64,000 nt of DNA from Consotaella salsifontis (GTDB taxonomy: Bacteria; Pseudomonadota; Alphaproteobacteria; Rhizobiales; Rhizobiaceae): assembly GCF_900167365.1 (NCBI RefSeq), contig NZ_FUXL01000003.1, positions 310,001 to 374,000 on the forward strand. The letters run 5' to 3'. The notes beneath the pieces are model-generated. The model searched no databases. It saw nothing but the letters and a program-made list of their open reading frames with translations, and had not been told where the DNA came from. The position numbers and the translations under genes were made by a program. Positions 19,081-28,781 of the stretch are shown piece by piece (the stretch's first letter is position 1; the number at the start of each line of letters is the position of its first letter).

Positions 19081-20255
19081 CGACGGATCGTGCCCTTTCG
19101 ATTCGGCGCCAGATTCTGTTCTGGAGTCTTGCCGCCGTTGTTCTCGTGCTGCTGCTCTGGGTGTTCAGCGGCATTCTCCTGCCGTTCGTCCTGGGCATGG
19201 CGATCGCCTATTTCCTCGATCCGGTTGCCGATTGGCTGGTGCGGCGGGGCCTCTCGCGCGTTCTGGCGACCGTCGCGATCCTGGTGGTCTTCGCCATCAT
19301 CCTCATTGCCGTGATCGTGATTCTCGTGCCCGTCGTGTCCCATCAGGTGGGTGGATTCCTGGAGCGCGTGCCGGACTATATCCGGCGATTGCAGGAGTTG
19401 ATCACGACGCTGCGCTCCGGCCGGCTCGCCTGGCTGTTCGAGAGCGGAAACAGCGACATTCAGGGCAATTTCGCCAAGCTGGCCAGCGACGGCGCGAGCA
19501 TCGTCACGCGCTTCATTGCCCAGCTCTGGACGTCGAGCATGGCGGTGGTCAATTTCGCCTCGCTCTTCGTGGTGACGCCAGTCGTCGCCTTCTACATGCT
19601 GATCGACTGGGATGCGATGCTGGCGAAGATCGACGGCTGGGTGCCGCGTCCCCACGTCGTCACCGTGCGCCGCCTGGCTCGCGAGATCGATCGCTCAGTG
19701 GCCGGTTTCGTTCGCGGCCAGAGCACGGTCTGCCTGCTTCTTGGCACCTTCTATGCCGTCGGCCTTTCGCTCGTCGGCGTCAATTTCGGCCTCCTCATCG
19801 GCCTTTTCGCGGGCTTCGTCTCCTTCATCCCTTATATCGGCTCCATGCTGGGGCTGGTGCTTTCGGTCGGCATTGCGCTGGTGCAGTTCTGGCCGGACTG
19901 GATCTGGGTGATCGCGACGGCGGGCGTCTTCTTCGTCGGCCAGTTCATCGAGGGCAACATTCTTCAGCCCAAGCTCGTCGGCGCCTCGGTCGGGCTGCAT
20001 CCGGTGTGGTTGATGTTCGCGCTCTTCGCCTTCGGCGCGCTTTTCGGCTTTGTCGGGTTGCTGATTGCCGTGCCGGCCTCGGCGGCCATCGGTGTTCTCG
20101 CGCGCTTTGCCATCGGCCAGTATCTCGAAAGCGAGATGTATCGCGGGCCGGAACCGCTGTTCGCCGACGAGCCTCCACGAATCGAGGGCGAGGACGCGGG
20201 CATTCGCCGCGCCATCCAGAAGACGTTCACCCCCAAAGGAAACGAGGGGGCATGA
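19077..20255 (+). CDS. AI-2E/PerM family permease
   Basis: A 392-residue membrane protein with about eight hydrophobic segments: two at the N-terminus (FWSLAAVVLVLLLWVFSG), a soluble middle part, then a C-terminal bundle with the family motif QFIEGNILQPKLVG near residue 300. Members export autoinducer-2 or exchange ions; the substrate here cannot be assigned. The start overlaps the preceding stop by ATGA, and its own stop overlaps the hda start likewise. Confidence 0.9.
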   Translation: MTTDRALSIRRQILFWSLAAVVLVLLLWVFSGILLPFVLGMAIAYFLDPVADWLVRRGLSRVLATVAILVVFAIILIAVIVILVPVVSHQVGGFLERVPDYIRRLQELITTLRSGRLAWLFESGNSDIQGNFAKLASDGASIVTRFIAQLWTSSMAVVNFASLFVVTPVVAFYMLIDWDAMLAKIDGWVPRPHVVTVRRLAREIDRSVAGFVRGQSTVCLLLGTFYAVGLSLVGVNFGLLIGLFAGFVSFIPYIGSMLGLVLSVGIALVQFWPDWIWVIATAGVFFVGQFIEGNILQPKLVGASVGLHPVWLMFALFAFGALFGFVGLLIAVPASAAIGVLARFAIGQYLESEMYRGPEPLFADEPPRIEGEDAGIRRAIQKTFTPKGNEGA

Positions 20256-20992
20256 CCCAGGGAAACCGGCAACTGCCGCTCGATCTGCCCTACGCGCCTT
20301 CGCTTGCCCGTGACGACCTCATCGTCACGACCTCCAACGCGCTGGCCGCGGCCGCCATCGACGGCTGGCCGGACTGGCCGCACCCGGTCACGGTGATCGT
20401 CGGCCCGCCCGGCACCGGCAAGACCCATCTTGCCAGCGCATGGCGGGAGCGCGCGGACGCCACGCTGTTTTCCGGCGGTGGTGCGCCGCGAGGCGGAGGG
20501 GGCCAGCCCTTCGCGGTCCTGATCGACGATCTCGAAACGCAGCTCGCCGACGAGGAGGCAATCTTCCATCTCGTCAATGCCGCGCGCATGGGCGAGGGCA
20601 CGGTTCTCGTCACGGCGCGCTCGCGGCCCGCCGATCTGCCGCTCCATCTGGCCGATCTCAAATCACGCCTCCAGGCGGCGACCATCGTCGAGGTGGGAGC
20701 GCCGGACGACGCTCTGCTCCAGGCGGTGCTGGCCAAGCTCTTCGCGGATCGCCAGCTTGTCATCTCTCCGTCACTCATCGCCTATATCGGCTCGCGCATC
20801 GAGCGCTCGCTCGACACCGCGCGCCGGTTCGTGGCGGCTGTCGATCGTCAGGCGCTCGCCGCCAAACGGACGATTTCGCGTCCGCTTCTGCAACAAATCC
20901 TGGCCGAATTTTCTTCTTCGTTCGACTCTGTTGCCGACGACGGCTATGAGAGAAGCGAGGAAGCGAGCCATTCCCCGAAAACGGAGAGTTGA
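20252..20992 (+). CDS. hda: DnaA-homologue regulator Hda
   Basis: AAA+ protein related to DnaA that, with the sliding clamp, stimulates ATP hydrolysis by DnaA after replication start. The N-terminal QLPLDLPY is the clamp-binding motif; Walker A is [10 protein letters not shown] near residue 55, and LIDDLE corresponds to Walker B. The C-terminal DNA-binding domain of DnaA is absent. At 246 residues it fits the alphaproteobacterial form. The start is set by the ATGA overlap with the permease gene; the much longer open frame upstream is a shadow over that gene. Confidence 0.93.
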   Translation: MTQGNRQLPLDLPYAPSLARDDLIVTTSNALAAAAIDGWPDWPHPVTVIVGPPGTGKTHLASAWRERADATLFSGGGAPRGGGGQPFAVLIDDLETQLADEEAIFHLVNAARMGEGTVLVTARSRPADLPLHLADLKSRLQAATIVEVGAPDDALLQAVLAKLFADRQLVISPSLIAYIGSRIERSLDTARRFVAAVDRQALAAKRTISRPLLQQILAEFSSSFDSVADDGYERSEEASHSPKTES

Positions 20993-20996
20993 CGCT

Positions 20997-23354
20997 TTGG
21001 ACGAAAAGGTATCGAGCAGCCGAACCGCTCCCCGGCGCCGACGCGCGCCGCGCCGATCGACCACGTCCAAGCCTGCCGAGGCGACCGAGTCCAGGATCGG
21101 TAACAACGATGAGCCCACCGCTTCGGGCGATGGTCCGATCGTCACGGACATGCCGGCGGTGCTTGCCGAGAGCCATTGCGAGCCGGCCGCCGCGCCAGAA
21201 GCCTCGGCCGCTCTCGCCGAATTGCCGGCGGACCGCTTCTTCAACCGTGAGATTTCCTGGCTCCAGTTCAATCGCCGCGTGCTGGAGGAGGCCAAGAACA
21301 CCGACCATCCGCTGCTCGAGCGGCTGAGGTTCTTGTCGATCTCGGCCAACAACCTCGATGAGTTTTTCATGGTGCGCGTGGCCGGTCTCGCCGGGCAAGT
21401 GCGTGAGAAGATCGCGGTGCGCAGCATGGACGGGCTGACGCCTCAGGAGCAACTCGAACGGGTGCTCGAAGCGGTGGTGGAGCTCGAAGCCGAGCAGCAG
21501 GCGACGCTGGCCGATCTCGTCAAGGAATTGAGGGCCTCCGGCATCCACATCGTCGGCGCCGGGGAGCTCAAGGGAGCTGACAAGACCTGGCTCGAAGAGC
21601 ACTTCAACGAGACGATCTTTCCGGTCCTGACGCCGCTGTCCATCGATCCGGCCCATCCCTTTCCCTTCATCCCAAATCTCGGATTCTCGATCGCGCTCTC
21701 CCTGGTGAAGGAGGGCGGCGCCCAGAGCATGAATGCGCTGTTGCGCCTGCCGGTGGCGCTTCAGCGCTTCATCGAGATGCCGATCGGCGAGGGCGGCGAG
21801 GCGCGCTTCGTGCCGATCGAGAGCGCCCTGGCGCTGTTCACGAACCGGCTCTTCCCGGGGTATAGGGTGCGCGGCGCCGGCACCTTCCGCATCATTCGCG
21901 ATTCCGACATCGAGGTGGAGGAAGAGGCGGAAGATCTGGTGCGCCTGTTCGAGACCGCGCTGAAGCGGCGACGCAGGGGGTCGGTGATCCGCATCGAGTT
22001 CGATTCGGTAATGCCGGAAAGCTTGCGCAACTTCGTCGCAAGCGAGCTGGAGGTTCCCGAGAACCGCGTCGCGGTGATGGAGGGCATGCTCGCTCTCGAC
22101 TCCTTGTCGCAGATCGTGAAGCTGCCCCTCGACAACCTCAAGTTCACGCCATATCGCCCGCGCTTTCCCGAGCGTATCCGAGAGCATAACGGCGACTGCT
22201 TTGCCGCGATCCGCGAAAAGGACATCGTCATCCACCACCCGTACGAGTCCTTCGACGTGGTGGTTCAGTTCCTGCGCCAGGCCGCATTCGACCCCAACGT
22301 CATCGCCATCAAGCAGACGCTCTACCGGACTTCGAACGACTCGCCCATCGTGCGCGCGCTGATCGACGCCGCCGAGGCGGGCAAGTCCGTGACTGCGCTG
22401 GTGGAATTGAAGGCGCGCTTCGACGAGGAGGCGAACATTCGCTGGGCTCGCGATCTGGAGCGTGCCGGCGCCCAGGTCGTCTTCGGCTTCATCGAAAAGA
22501 AGACCCACGCCAAGCTCTCGCTGGTCGTGCGGCGCGACGAGGGGCGGCTCACCAACTTCGTCCATATCGGCACCGGCAACTACCATCCGATCACGGCGCG
22601 AATCTACACGGACCTGTCCTTCTTCACCGCCGACCCGGTGATCGCGCGGGACGTCGCCTTGATCTTCAACTACATCACCGGCTATGCGGAGCCGACCGAC
22701 CTCCAGCGCGTCGCCGTCTCTCCGATCAGCCTGAGGCCGCGCATTCTCGAGCATATCGAGCAGGAAATCGCCCATGTGAAGGCCGGCCGACCCGGCCAGA
22801 TCTGGATGAAGATGAATTCGCTGGTCGATCAGAAGGTGATCGACGCGCTCTACCGGGCAAGTCAGGCGGGGGTCGAGATTGATCTCGTGGTGCGGGGCAT
22901 CTGCTGCCTTCGGCCGCGCGTGCCCGGCCTTTCCGACAACATCCGGGTGAAATCCATCGTCGGCCGCTTCCTCGAGCACAGCCGCATCTTCTGCTTCGGC
23001 AACGGCCACGGTCTGCCGTCCGAGCACGCGTTGGTCTATATCGGCTCAGCCGATATGATGCCGCGCAATCTCGACCGGCGGGTGGAGGCTCTCGTGCCCA
23101 TCACCAACCCGACGGTCCACAGCCAGGTGTTGTCGCAGATCATGCTCGCCAACATCCTCGACAACCAGCAGAGCTGGTCGCTGTCTTCCGACGGCACCTC
23201 GCGGCGGATCGTTCCCACCGAGGGCGAACGCCCCTTCAACGCACAGCGCTATTTCATGACAAACCCGAGCCTTTCGGGGCGCGGCAAGGCAGTAAAATCG
23301 GATGCCCCAAAACTCATCGCCCGACAGCGCGCCGAACATGGCCGATTCGATTGA
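20997..23354 (+). CDS. ppk: Polyphosphate kinase 1
   Basis: Reversibly polymerises the terminal phosphate of ATP into polyphosphate. Motifs: [19 protein letters not shown] at the domain start, [15 protein letters not shown] with the probable phosphorylated His, IGTGNYHP, and [14 protein letters not shown]. The first 75 residues are a Ser/Ala/Pro-rich extension. The TTG at 20997 has GGAGAG eight bases before it and follows the hda stop closely, giving 785 residues; an ATG at 20946 overlapping hda is possible. The gene ends inside the ppx start. Confidence 0.94.
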   Translation: MDEKVSSSRTAPRRRRAPRRSTTSKPAEATESRIGNNDEPTASGDGPIVTDMPAVLAESHCEPAAAPEASAALAELPADRFFNREISWLQFNRRVLEEAKNTDHPLLERLRFLSISANNLDEFFMVRVAGLAGQVREKIAVRSMDGLTPQEQLERVLEAVVELEAEQQATLADLVKELRASGIHIVGAGELKGADKTWLEEHFNETIFPVLTPLSIDPAHPFPFIPNLGFSIALSLVKEGGAQSMNALLRLPVALQRFIEMPIGEGGEARFVPIESALALFTNRLFPGYRVRGAGTFRIIRDSDIEVEEEAEDLVRLFETALKRRRRGSVIRIEFDSVMPESLRNFVASELEVPENRVAVMEGMLALDSLSQIVKLPLDNLKFTPYRPRFPERIREHNGDCFAAIREKDIVIHHPYESFDVVVQFLRQAAFDPNVIAIKQTLYRTSNDSPIVRALIDAAEAGKSVTALVELKARFDEEANIRWARDLERAGAQVVFGFIEKKTHAKLSLVVRRDEGRLTNFVHIGTGNYHPITARIYTDLSFFTADPVIARDVALIFNYITGYAEPTDLQRVAVSPISLRPRILEHIEQEIAHVKAGRPGQIWMKMNSLVDQKVIDALYRASQAGVEIDLVVRGICCLRPRVPGLSDNIRVKSIVGRFLEHSRIFCFGNGHGLPSEHALVYIGSADMMPRNLDRRVEALVPITNPTVHSQVLSQIMLANILDNQQSWSLSSDGTSRRIVPTEGERPFNAQRYFMTNPSLSGRGKAVKSDAPKLIARQRAEHGRFD

Positions 23355-24867
23355 TTCCGACGCAAGGGGACGCCTGCCGGGGCGCGAGCCTGTCGCGGTG
23401 GTCGACATCGGCTCGAACTCCGTGCGCCTCGTCATTTACGAGGGCCACACGCTGGCGCTGACGCCGCTGTTCAACGAAAAGGCGCTATGCGGCCTCGGTC
23501 GTGGTCTGGCGCAGACCAATCGCCTCTCCAACCAGGCGATGGAGCTTTCTCTCGCCGCCCTGAAGCGCTTCAAGGCGCTCGCCGCCCAGTCCGGTGCAGA
23601 AAAGGTCTATCCCATCGCCACGGCCGCCGCCCGCGAAGCGGAGAACGGAAGGGAATTCATCGCTGCCGCCGAGGAGGCGATCGGCCGGCCGATCACCATC
23701 CTCTCGGGACAGGACGAGGCCCATTACGCGGCGCAGGGCATTCTCAGTGGCTTTTATGCCGCCAACGGCGTGGTGGGTGATCTCGGCGGCGGAAGCCTGG
23801 AGGTGGTCCGTGTCGCCGATGGCAAGATCGACGAGGGCATGACCATGCCTCTCGGCGGCATCCGGCTTCAGGATCTCTCCGGCAATTCCATCGCCACGGC
23901 GAAGGCCATCGCCGACAGCCACATCTCGACCTGCTCCATCGCGGTTCAGGGGCAGGGCAAGAGGCTGCCGTTCTATGCGGTCGGCGGCACTTGGCGAAAC
24001 CTCGCCAAGCTCTTGATGCAGCAGACCGGCTATCCGCTGCACGTGATGCATGCCTATACGCAGCCGGCGGATGTCTGGGTTCCCTTTCTCGACGCGGTCA
24101 TCGCCAACGACCCGGAGAAGCTGCCGGGCATTGCCGCCGTATCCAAGAACCGGCGCACCCTTCTGGCCTTCGGCGCGGTGGCGCTGCGGGCGGTCATCCG
24201 CCACATCCAGCCATCGTCGATCAATCTCTCTGCCCTCGGCGTACGCGAGGGCTTCCTTCACGCCATGCTGTCGGAGGAGGAGCGCGCGAAGGACCCGCTG
24301 ATCGTCGCGGCGAAGGAAATCTCCATCCTGCGCACCCGCGCTCCCCGGCATGCCGAGGAACTGATCGACTGGACGACCCGGACGATGGTCGCCCTTGGTA
24401 TCGACGAGACGCCGTACGAGGAGCGCTTGCGACATGCCGCCTGCCTGCTCGACGATATCGGTTGGCGCGCCCATCCCGACTACCGGGGAACGCAGAGTCT
24501 CTCGGTGGTGGCCCATGCCTCGCTTCCGGCGGTGGACCATCCGGGCCGCGCCTATCTCGGCCTCACCAACTATTATCGCCATGAAGGCAGCTTTGAGCGG
24601 CTTGCGATGCCGGATCTCGAGCGGCTGGTGGATGCGCGGCTGCTCAACCGGGCCCACGTCCTGGCGTCGCTTTTCCGCTTCACCCACCTGCTTTCGACCT
24701 CGACGCCCGGCCTGCTCGAGCGGCTGCGCTGGGTCCAGGACCCGCGCGGCGGCTTCACCCTGGCTGTTCCGCCGGAGCTGGGAGGGTTGATCGGTTCCCG
24801 CGTCGACAACCGGCTTCAGAACTTCGCCAAGCTGGTGGAACGGACCTTAAGGCTGGAGGCGCGCTGA
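23302..24867 (+). CDS. ppx: Exopolyphosphatase (Ppx/GppA family)
   Basis: Hydrolyses terminal phosphate from polyphosphate or converts pppGpp to ppGpp. The actin-like ATPase fold shows [16 protein letters not shown] near residue 35 and [11 protein letters not shown] near residue 160; the C-terminal part resembles an HD-type domain ([18 protein letters not shown]). Two starts are possible, ATG 23302 and ATG 23338; both overlap the ppk end (53 or 17 bases) and neither has a strong ribosome site, so coupling to ppk is likely. The longer one is given. The ppk-ppx pair balances polyphosphate levels. Confidence 0.93.
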   Translation: MPQNSSPDSAPNMADSIDSDARGRLPGREPVAVVDIGSNSVRLVIYEGHTLALTPLFNEKALCGLGRGLAQTNRLSNQAMELSLAALKRFKALAAQSGAEKVYPIATAAAREAENGREFIAAAEEAIGRPITILSGQDEAHYAAQGILSGFYAANGVVGDLGGGSLEVVRVADGKIDEGMTMPLGGIRLQDLSGNSIATAKAIADSHISTCSIAVQGQGKRLPFYAVGGTWRNLAKLLMQQTGYPLHVMHAYTQPADVWVPFLDAVIANDPEKLPGIAAVSKNRRTLLAFGAVALRAVIRHIQPSSINLSALGVREGFLHAMLSEEERAKDPLIVAAKEISILRTRAPRHAEELIDWTTRTMVALGIDETPYEERLRHAACLLDDIGWRAHPDYRGTQSLSVVAHASLPAVDHPGRAYLGLTNYYRHEGSFERLAMPDLERLVDARLLNRAHVLASLFRFTHLLSTSTPGLLERLRWVQDPRGGFTLAVPPELGGLIGSRVDNRLQNFAKLVERTLRLEAR

Positions 24868-24900
24868 CAGTCACGTTCGCCGGCGTCAGCTCGCCGGCCC

Positions 24901-26583
24901 TCAAGGGGCGCGGCGAAAGACGTCGATGGTGACGGGTTTGCCGCGCGAATAGTTGAAGCCGTCGACGCTGTCGATCTGCTCGGCCTTAAGCCCTCGCGCG
25001 GCAAGGGCCTCCTGAAACTTATCAAGGCTCTTTTGCTCGACCAGAGCGAGACCGCCGGCCCCAAGCCTGTCGGCCGCGTCATCGGCGTTGGACAGGAGTG
25101 TGCCTGTGCCAAGGAGAAAGCGCAGGCTGGGCTCGGTGAAGCCCACGGCGGCGGGAGGTGGGGCGTTCGGGGTCGATGCGGTCCCGACGCTTTCAGCGAG
25201 GCGCGGGCTCACCCAGAGTCGGTCGAGAGCGGGAACGAGGCCGAGCGTCAGCGTGGGATAGAGGATGAAGGCCGAGAGGACGGCGAAGCCGGCTGAGCGG
25301 CGGAAACGTCCCCCCCGCCACGCGGCGAGCGCGAGCACCCCGGCCGCGACGAAAAGCGCGACGGGAAGCACGAGCAGATAGGGAAAGCCGTCACCGTAGA
25401 ACAGCGGCACCACGAGAGCCGCAACGGCGAAGCCGACCAGCGCGAGTCCGTATTCGAGACCCGCAAGGGTCCAGAGCCATCGCGACAAGCGATCCCTCTC
25501 GGCTCTAGTCGCCCCTTCGGCGAGAACGACGGCCGCCATCATCGCCAGCGCGGGATAGGTCGACAGGATGTAATGCGGCAGCTTCGTCGGCACGAGCTCG
25601 AACATCAGCCAGGTCGGAATCGCCCAGCCGAGGAGAAAGCGCATCGCCGGCTCGGCGCGGCGGCGGAACGTGGCCAGCAGTCCCGGCAGCAGAAACAGCG
25701 TCGTCGGCCAGAACGTCGCCCCCGATAGGAGGAAATAGTAGCCGGGGGGAGCGCCGTGGCTCTCCTGCCCCGAGGCGACCTTGGCGAGAAAATCGTGGCC
25801 GAGCGACTTCTGGAAGAAGGCGCCCTCGCTCTTCACGGCGATGGCGATGAGCCAGGGCGCCACGATCACGGCGGCGATGGCGAGCCCCATCAACGGGCGC
25901 GCGGGCTTCAGCCACTTCGCATCGCGATCCCAAAGGGAGACGGCAAGCGCCGTCAAGCCCGCCACCGCCGGCGCCACGGGGCCCTTCACGAGGATGGCGA
26001 GGCCAAGCGCCGCCCAGGCGGCGGCGGCCATCGCTCGTCCCGGAGGCGCGAGAGCGCTACGCGCGGACTGGTGCAGGCGGAAGAGAAAGCCCTGGAAAAC
26101 GAGGATCGCCGCCGTCAGGACTGCGTCCGTTGTGGCAAGCGTCGCCTCGACCGCGAGGAGCAGCGAAGCGGCAAAGAACAGCGCGGCCCAGAATGCGGTT
26201 TCGATGCTGGCGAAGGCCCGCGCGCACCAGAAGGCGAGAAGTGCGGCGGAAAGGGCCCCGAGCAGGGAGGGCAGGCGGTAGGTCCAGATGTGGTTGAGAT
26301 GCCCCCCGCCGGCGATCTGGGTCGCCGTCGCCTGGAGCCAATAGATGCCGACCGGCTTCTTGTAGCGCGGCTCCTCGCCAAAGCGGATGTCGACATAGTC
26401 GCCGCTTTCGATCATCTGCTTGGAGGCTTGGGCGAAGCGCGCCTCGTCCCGATCGATGGGCGGCACACTGAACAGCCCCGGCAGCCAAAGGATTAGGCAG
26501 AACAGCGCAAGCGCCAGCCTTGGCCAACGCAGCCACGGCTGCGCCAGCTGTCCCGCTTGCATCGGGCCTTCATGCGTCGTCAT
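24901..26583 (-). CDS. GT39-family membrane glycosyltransferase (ArnT-like)
   Basis: A 560-residue integral membrane protein with about 11-12 transmembrane segments and the periplasmic loop motif DRDEARFAQASKQM near residue 45, the acidic signature of the dolichyl-phosphate mannosyltransferase/ArnT family. Such enzymes move a sugar from an undecaprenyl-phosphate carrier to lipid A or another envelope acceptor. The conserved EEPRYKKPVGIYWLQ segment is present. It is convergent with ppx across 33 bases. No other arn genes are nearby, so aminoarabinose specificity should not be assumed. Confidence 0.9.
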   Translation of the reverse strand: MTTHEGPMQAGQLAQPWLRWPRLALALFCLILWLPGLFSVPPIDRDEARFAQASKQMIESGDYVDIRFGEEPRYKKPVGIYWLQATATQIAGGGHLNHIWTYRLPSLLGALSAALLAFWCARAFASIETAFWAALFFAASLLLAVEATLATTDAVLTAAILVFQGFLFRLHQSARSALAPPGRAMAAAAWAALGLAILVKGPVAPAVAGLTALAVSLWDRDAKWLKPARPLMGLAIAAVIVAPWLIAIAVKSEGAFFQKSLGHDFLAKVASGQESHGAPPGYYFLLSGATFWPTTLFLLPGLLATFRRRAEPAMRFLLGWAIPTWLMFELVPTKLPHYILSTYPALAMMAAVVLAEGATRAERDRLSRWLWTLAGLEYGLALVGFAVAALVVPLFYGDGFPYLLVLPVALFVAAGVLALAAWRGGRFRRSAGFAVLSAFILYPTLTLGLVPALDRLWVSPRLAESVGTASTPNAPPPAAVGFTEPSLRFLLGTGTLLSNADDAADRLGAGGLALVEQKSLDKFQEALAARGLKAEQIDSVDGFNYSRGKPVTIDVFRRAP

Positions 26584-26622
26584 CGCTCGCGGCTCCGAAG
26601 GCGGGCAGGCCCGGCCGGCGCG

Positions 26623-27780
26623 TCACGCATCAAGCGAAACGGACGCCACCCGGCGATTGCGGAAGCAGAGCGCGACCCGGCCATTCAACAGCTCCAGAGC
26701 ACGATTCCCGAAGATTTCCCGGCGCCAGCCGGACAGGGCCGGCACGTCGGCTTCGGCGCCCTTGGCCGCGAGCTTTTCCAGATCGTCGGACGAGGCGATC
26801 ATCTTGCCGGCGACCGAATGTTCGTCGGCGGCGATCTTCAGCAGTACCTTCAGAAGCTCGACGGCGGCCGCCGCGCCCTCGGGAGGCGTCGGCTGGCGAG
26901 GCACGGGCGGCAGATCTGCCTTCGGAATGGCGACGGCCCGGGCCACGGCGGCGAGAACCTCGCGGCCGGTCTGAGAGCGTTCCACCCCCCTGGCGATCGT
27001 GCGCAGGCGGGCGAGGGCGGCCTCGTCCTTCGGCTGCTGCTGGGCAATCTCGTAGATGGCTTCATCCTTGAGGATGCGGCCGCGCGGCTGGTTCCGGGAC
27101 CGGGCCTCGCGCTCACGCCATGCCGCGACCTCCTTGAGGACGGCCAGCTCTATGGGCTTTCGCACCCGCATCCTGAGGCGCTGCCACGCGTTCTCCGGGT
27201 CGAGATCGTAGGTCTCGGGGGCCGAGAGAACCGCCATTTCCTCTTTCAGCCAGTGGACGCGGTTCTCCCGCTCGATCTCGCCCTTCAGCGCGCGATAGAC
27301 GTCGCGCAAATGCGTCACGTCCGCCAGGGCATAGTCGAGCTGCTGCTTGGAGAGCGGACGATGGCGCCAGTCGGTGAAGCGCGACGTCTTGTCGATACGC
27401 TCGCCAGTGGTCTTGGCGACCAGCGCGTCATAGGCGATCGATTCGCCGAAGCCGCAGACCATCGCGGCGATCTGGGTGTCGAAGAGAGGCGCCGGGATCA
27501 ACCCGCCGAGCTTGTGTATGATCTCGATGTCCTGCCGCGCGGCATGAAACACCTTGATCACCAGGGGCTCCGCCATGAGACGCCAAAAGGGAGACAGGTC
27601 GAGCCCCTCCGCGAGAGGGTCGATCAGGACAGCCAGTTCGTCCGAGGCGACCTGAATGAGGCAGAGCTCGGGCCAGAAGGTCGTTTCGCGGATGAACTCC
27701 GTGTCGACGGTGACGAAATCAGCCTTGGTGAGGGTGCGGCACGCCTCATCGAGGCCCTCGGTGGTGGTGATCGGGTCCAT
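26623..27780 (-). CDS. rnd: Ribonuclease D
   Basis: 3'-5' exoribonuclease that trims tRNA precursors and other small RNAs. The DEDD catalytic residues are visible: DTEFIRE (Asp and Glu near residue 26), FHAARQDIEII (Asp near residue 84) and DYALADVTHL (Tyr-Asp near residues 150-154). HRDC-type helical domains follow (residues about 210-290 and after). At 385 residues it is of normal size. It is followed downstream by the GT39 gene on the same strand (39-base gap) and separated upstream from the SH3 gene by a terminator. Confidence 0.95.
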   Translation of the reverse strand: MDPITTTEGLDEACRTLTKADFVTVDTEFIRETTFWPELCLIQVASDELAVLIDPLAEGLDLSPFWRLMAEPLVIKVFHAARQDIEIIHKLGGLIPAPLFDTQIAAMVCGFGESIAYDALVAKTTGERIDKTSRFTDWRHRPLSKQQLDYALADVTHLRDVYRALKGEIERENRVHWLKEEMAVLSAPETYDLDPENAWQRLRMRVRKPIELAVLKEVAAWREREARSRNQPRGRILKDEAIYEIAQQQPKDEAALARLRTIARGVERSQTGREVLAAVARAVAIPKADLPPVPRQPTPPEGAAAAVELLKVLLKIAADEHSVAGKMIASSDDLEKLAAKGAEADVPALSGWRREIFGNRALELLNGRVALCFRNRRVASVSLDA

Positions 27781-27854
27781 TTGCCCGATTTAGCCTATGT
27801 CGCGGACCTTGGAAAACGATCCGCGCCGTAAAAGATGAATCAGACACAGAAAAA

Positions 27855-27887
27855 AAGCCCCGCCACCTGATCCAGGCGACGGGGCTT
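27855..27887 (-). terminator. Terminator of the SH3/DUF1236 gene
   Basis: An eight-pair AAGCCCCG/CGGGGCTT stem with extra GG/CC pairs, read on the minus strand, is followed by a run of seven T residues (A run at 27850-27856 on the plus strand). It sits 18 bases beyond the stop codon of the minus-strand gene. Confidence 0.88.
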
Positions 27888-27904
27888 GGAAGACGTCGAG
27901 GCGG

Positions 27905-28558
27905 TCAGCGCACGACGTAGACGATCTGGTGTGAGCCGGGATCGACGAGGACCGGCTGGCCGTTCACGTAGACATACTGGTAACTGTAGTCCGGAATCTG
28001 ATGCAGGACGACGGTATCGGGCAGCGTCGCGCCCACCACGGGCTCGCCTTCCAGGTAGACGGGGTCGACCCGGTTGCTCCGGACATATTCGATGCGCTGT
28101 TCGGGCGGGTTGAGCGCTGCGCCGGTGGCCGCGCCCGCTGCACCGCCGACGACCGCGCCGACCGGGCCCGCGATGATCGCGCCGGCCATGGCGCCGCTCG
28201 CCGCGCCCGCCGTGGTGCTGGCGCCCTGGTCGTTCTCATAGGTCACGACCGGCACCTGAAGATCGGACCGGTGCTCGGTGATGACCACGGTCTGGCCACT
28301 CATGTCGGTGGTCAGATACTTCGAATAGACCCAGCCCTGCGCGCCGTTGGCGCTCACCTGGCACCAGGAGCCGCTTTCGGTGCAGCCCATCAGCGAGGCG
28401 CTGCCGCTCACTGGGATCACGCCGACGATGTCGTAGGTCGGGCCGGGGCCGGCGCGCACGTTGAGGTCGGTCGTCGCCGATACCGCCGTCTGGGCGAGCG
28501 AGGGGGTGGCCGCCGCGCCCGCGAGAGCGATGGCTGCGGCGATCGTGCTGATTCTCAT
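27905..28558 (-). CDS. Secreted SH3-domain protein with DUF1236-type C-terminus
   Basis: A 217-residue exported protein. The signal peptide ends near residue 22 (TPSLAQ). Residues about 28-85 form a bacterial SH3 domain (LNVRAGPGPTYDIVGVIP, GWVYSKYL). A Gly/Ala-rich stretch near residues 115-150 resembles glycine-zipper membrane-inserting segments. The C-terminal part, with YVYVNGQPVLVDP, matches the DUF1236 pattern common in rhizobia. AGGAG lies nine bases before the ATG, which is preferred to the longer open frame. A cell-wall or envelope role is likely, but the function is unknown. Confidence 0.85.
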   Translation of the reverse strand: MRISTIAAAIALAGAAATPSLAQTAVSATTDLNVRAGPGPTYDIVGVIPVSGSASLMGCTESGSWCQVSANGAQGWVYSKYLTTDMSGQTVVITEHRSDLQVPVVTYENDQGASTTAGAASGAMAGAIIAGPVGAVVGGAAGAATGAALNPPEQRIEYVRSNRVDPVYLEGEPVVGATLPDTVVLHQIPDYSYQYVYVNGQPVLVDPGSHQIVYVVR

Positions 28559-28781
28559 GGAGAGGTTCTCCTGACTGAATGGTTCCTTCGGCGCGCTTAA
28601 CCGTCCGGCGCGCGTGGAGGTTCCCGCGAAAACCACCGGTCGCCGCACGCCTATTGCGCTTCGCCCGGCCAGCAACCTTGACATCCCGGGGCGCGCGTGC
28701 GCTTGTCCGACCCCGATTTCAATGCGCCAGGAACGGCTGGCGGCGTCCTCGCCGCGGCCCGACAGATTCAGGACAAGACCC

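Noticed and set aside
18406-20992. Replication origin near hda
   Set aside because: Hda is not an origin marker, and no cluster of DnaA boxes or AT-rich unwinding element was noticed around it.
20775-23027. 750-residue open frame antisense to ppk
   Set aside because: It mirrors ppk codon structure and its product has no recognisable domain.
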